The notes beneath the pieces were generated by a model that saw nothing but the letters and a program-made list of their open reading frames with translations, was not told the DNA's origin and searched no databases. This document shows, in pieces, positions 62,544 to 64,000 of a stretch of 64,000 bases of DNA. Both the position numbers and the translations under genes were made by a program. Positions within the stretch are counted from its first letter, which is position 1. Each line of letters starts with the position of its first letter. The stretch is from Nostoc sp. XA010 (GTDB lineage Bacteria > Cyanobacteriota > Cyanobacteriia > Cyanobacteriales > Nostocaceae): the NCBI RefSeq assembly GCF_020829625.1, contig NZ_JAIVFX010000023.1, positions 36,581-100,580 on the forward strand, written 5' to 3'.

Positions 62544-63528
62544 AGTCACATTCGCTGGACTTAGCGTAGTTCTCAAACAATTAGAAACTTCAATCAGCCC
62601 CACCCCACTGAACTCTTGGCTATCAGAAACCCAGCTTTTACCAATTTGGATTCCTTTACGGATTAAGGAAGGTGTTACCAAAATTATGCCTGTATTGCCA
62701 AACTCAGCTTTATATCCAAATCTGATGCAATCTATTTGTCAGCAGATTGCTCAGAATACCTTGGTGGAGTGGTGGCAAAAACCCTATGAACTAGCAGGGG
62801 TTGAAGTAGATTCCGATGCTTTGCATGTGATTCAAGTTTCTGTTGCATCTGCCGCACCCCTACCAACACTGGGACGAGCCATCCATGCTCAATGTTTTCA
62901 GTGGTTTGCTAATGCCGATACTGCCTTAGCTGAACACTTGCATCAACAAAATACCTTACCGTTAACTGTGGCAATGCAGTATGTTTCTCCACAAAAGATG
63001 CAGTTGAGAATTACTTTGTTGAAAAAAGAACTGCTAGCACCTTTACTTTGGGGATTAAGTACCAACCTGGGAGAGTCAATCATGCTGGCAGGCACACCTT
63101 GCCAATTGGGAAAATGCATAGATATCCTGCAAGCGAGTAGTTTTGAAAAACTAGCGCAGGTAGCAACCCAAAGCGCGATTGAGTTACGCTTTCTTTCACC
63201 TACTAGCTTCAAGCAAAATCGAGGAGTGCAGCCTTTCCCTCTACCAGAATTGGTTTTTAACAGTCTATTGCGCCGTTGGAACACATTTGCTCCGCCAGAA
63301 CTACAATTTCCCGAAGTTGAGTGGAATGGTTTAGTTTCTGCTTATGACCTCAAAACCCATGCCTTAAAAATGGAAGGTGGAGCAGAAATTGGTGCCCAAG
63401 GATGGGTAAAGTATCGATTTTTAGATTCCCAACAAGCAAGAATAGCCACAATCTTAGCTCATTTTGCAACATTTGCAGGGGTTGGGCGTAAAACAGCGAT
63501 GGGAATGGGCCAAGTGCAGAAGTGTTGA
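62521..63528 (+). CDS. cas6: Cas6 crRNA endoribonuclease with long N-terminal part
   Basis: Residues about 105-335 match Cas6: LPTLGRAIHAQCFQWFANAD, ALAEHLHQ, PLTVAMQYVSPQKMQLRITL, FLSPTSFKQNRGVQPFPLPE, and the terminal glycine-rich FAGVGRKTAMGMGQV loop. The first 100 residues (VLKQLETSISPTPLNSWLSE, LLPIWIPLRIKEGVTKIMPV) are extra compared with the usual 200-290 aa. The ATG at 62521 is used, but ATG 62686 is possible. Histidines in GRAIH and AEHLHQ could serve in catalysis. As the only Cas6 here it probably processes the array for both systems. Confidence 0.82.
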   Translation: MICTKDTEVTFAGLSVVLKQLETSISPTPLNSWLSETQLLPIWIPLRIKEGVTKIMPVLPNSALYPNLMQSICQQIAQNTLVEWWQKPYELAGVEVDSDALHVIQVSVASAAPLPTLGRAIHAQCFQWFANADTALAEHLHQQNTLPLTVAMQYVSPQKMQLRITLLKKELLAPLLWGLSTNLGESIMLAGTPCQLGKCIDILQASSFEKLAQVATQSAIELRFLSPTSFKQNRGVQPFPLPELVFNSLLRRWNTFAPPELQFPEVEWNGLVSAYDLKTHALKMEGGAEIGAQGWVKYRFLDSQQARIATILAHFATFAGVGRKTAMGMGQVQKC

Positions 63529-63573
63529 ATCTCGATTACGGGGCTGAACTAAAATACGCATTCAAACGAAAAG

Positions 63574-63891
63574 ATGAATGAAGATTACTTACCCTTGGCA
63601 TACCTCAATGCCTGGGAATATTGTCCACGCAGATTTTACCTTGAATATGTCTTGGGTGAAATGTCAGATAACGAGCATATTATCTTGGGTCGCCACATAC
63701 ATCGCAATATCAATGAAGAAGGAACACTTCAAGAAGGGGAAATGCTAATTCATCAGCAGCAGTGGGTGTGGAGCGATCGCTTGAAAGTCGCAGGTATCAT
63801 TGATGCAGTTGAAGAATGCGATGGTCAACTTGTCCCTATGGAATATAAAAAAGGGAAGATGGCACAACATCTTAATAGAACTCTTGCATAA
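63574..63891 (+). pseudogene. cas4: Cas4 exonuclease, truncated
   Basis: NEDYLPLAYLNAWEYCPRRF is the Cas4 start with its first cluster Cys (C17). HIILGRHIHRNINEEG, KVAGIIDAVEECDG and VPMEYKKGK give the RecB-type D and E-x-K residues. After AQHLN (about 63868) the frame runs into RTLA and a stop, without the three C-terminal cysteines of the Fe-S cluster. The break coincides with what looks like the end of an insertion sequence. The remainder, and any cas1/cas2, would lie beyond the window. Confidence 0.8.
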
Positions 63892-64000
63892 ATATTTTGT
63901 GGTATAATCAAGGGTTGCTTTTCCCTATATTTGAGGTGGTGAAAATATCATTAGCATACCAAGCTTTTTGATTGAGTATGAGCCAGCGATCGCTAGCTAA
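63868..64000 (+). mobile_element. Possible left end of an insertion sequence interrupting cas4
   Basis: From about TAGAACTCTTGCATAAATA the cas4 reading is lost. CTCTTGCATAAAT-type ends occur in cyanobacterial insertion sequences, and a GAGGTGG box with a short open frame follows. The right end and transposase are outside the window, so this is tentative. Confidence 0.4.

Overview
The window looks like accessory DNA, most likely a large plasmid or an integrated plasmid, of a filamentous heterocyst-type cyanobacterium (Nostocales). Reasons: HIP1 octamers (GCGATCGC) are frequent; there are CCAATGA-like heptamer tandem repeats and small dispersed repeats of the Nostoc kind; and several families are typical of this group (sigma factor/DUF1822/CHAT module, DUF1392, a CyRepA1-type replication protein, Csx10/Csx19 type III-D genes). 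No genus can be assigned from the sequence alone. No rRNA or tRNA gene was seen.

1-5.9 kb: the 3' end of a group II intron (HNH-tailed maturase plus RNA domains V-VI), a small protein of an unnamed 'GNSGW...RVDDFC' family, an aldo/keto reductase remnant, then a Rieske oxygenase, a short-chain dehydrogenase and a family-1 glycosyltransferase. 5.9-14.5 kb: a small HNH nuclease, then a sigma-70-like factor, a DUF1822 protein and a giant TPR-CHAT protease gene. The last is cut by an IS1380-type element with a readable target duplication. 14.4-25 kb is a graveyard: broken dinB copies, a thioredoxin-reductase-like remnant, a GNAT gene with integron-cassette-like ends, several small conserved genes, a decayed ParB-like gene, a truncated cytosine methyltransferase, a candidate small RNA and a WD40 gene that has lost its flanks.

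25-39.4 kb is plasmid backbone, mostly on the minus strand. It holds a DNA cytosine methyltransferase with an ASCH protein, a Dda/RecD-like helicase, a dnaB remnant, the CyRepA1-type replication protein, AlkB, an NPPY methyltransferase and small unknown genes. It ends with an XRE repressor behind a two-copy operator-like repeat and an intact ParB-like gene containing perfect 19-bp coding palindromes.

39.4-64 kb is a defence island. A 38-repeat CRISPR array with its leader on the left is followed by a SpoT-like HD hydrolase and a WYL regulator (minus strand). A plus-strand type III-D operon comes next: csx3, csx3-AAA, a CARF nuclease, an HD-less cas10 with intact GGDD, a Cas7, Csx10, a double Cas7, Csx19 and a large RAMP protein. 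After an Uma2 gene comes a type I operon: cas3 split into two ORFs, cas8-like, cas7/devR, cas5, cas6 and a truncated cas4 at the right edge. The inferred scheme is that the only Cas6 seen processes the array, that the III-D complex makes cyclic oligoadenylate through Cas10, that the CARF nuclease responds to it, and that the Csx3 proteins degrade it.
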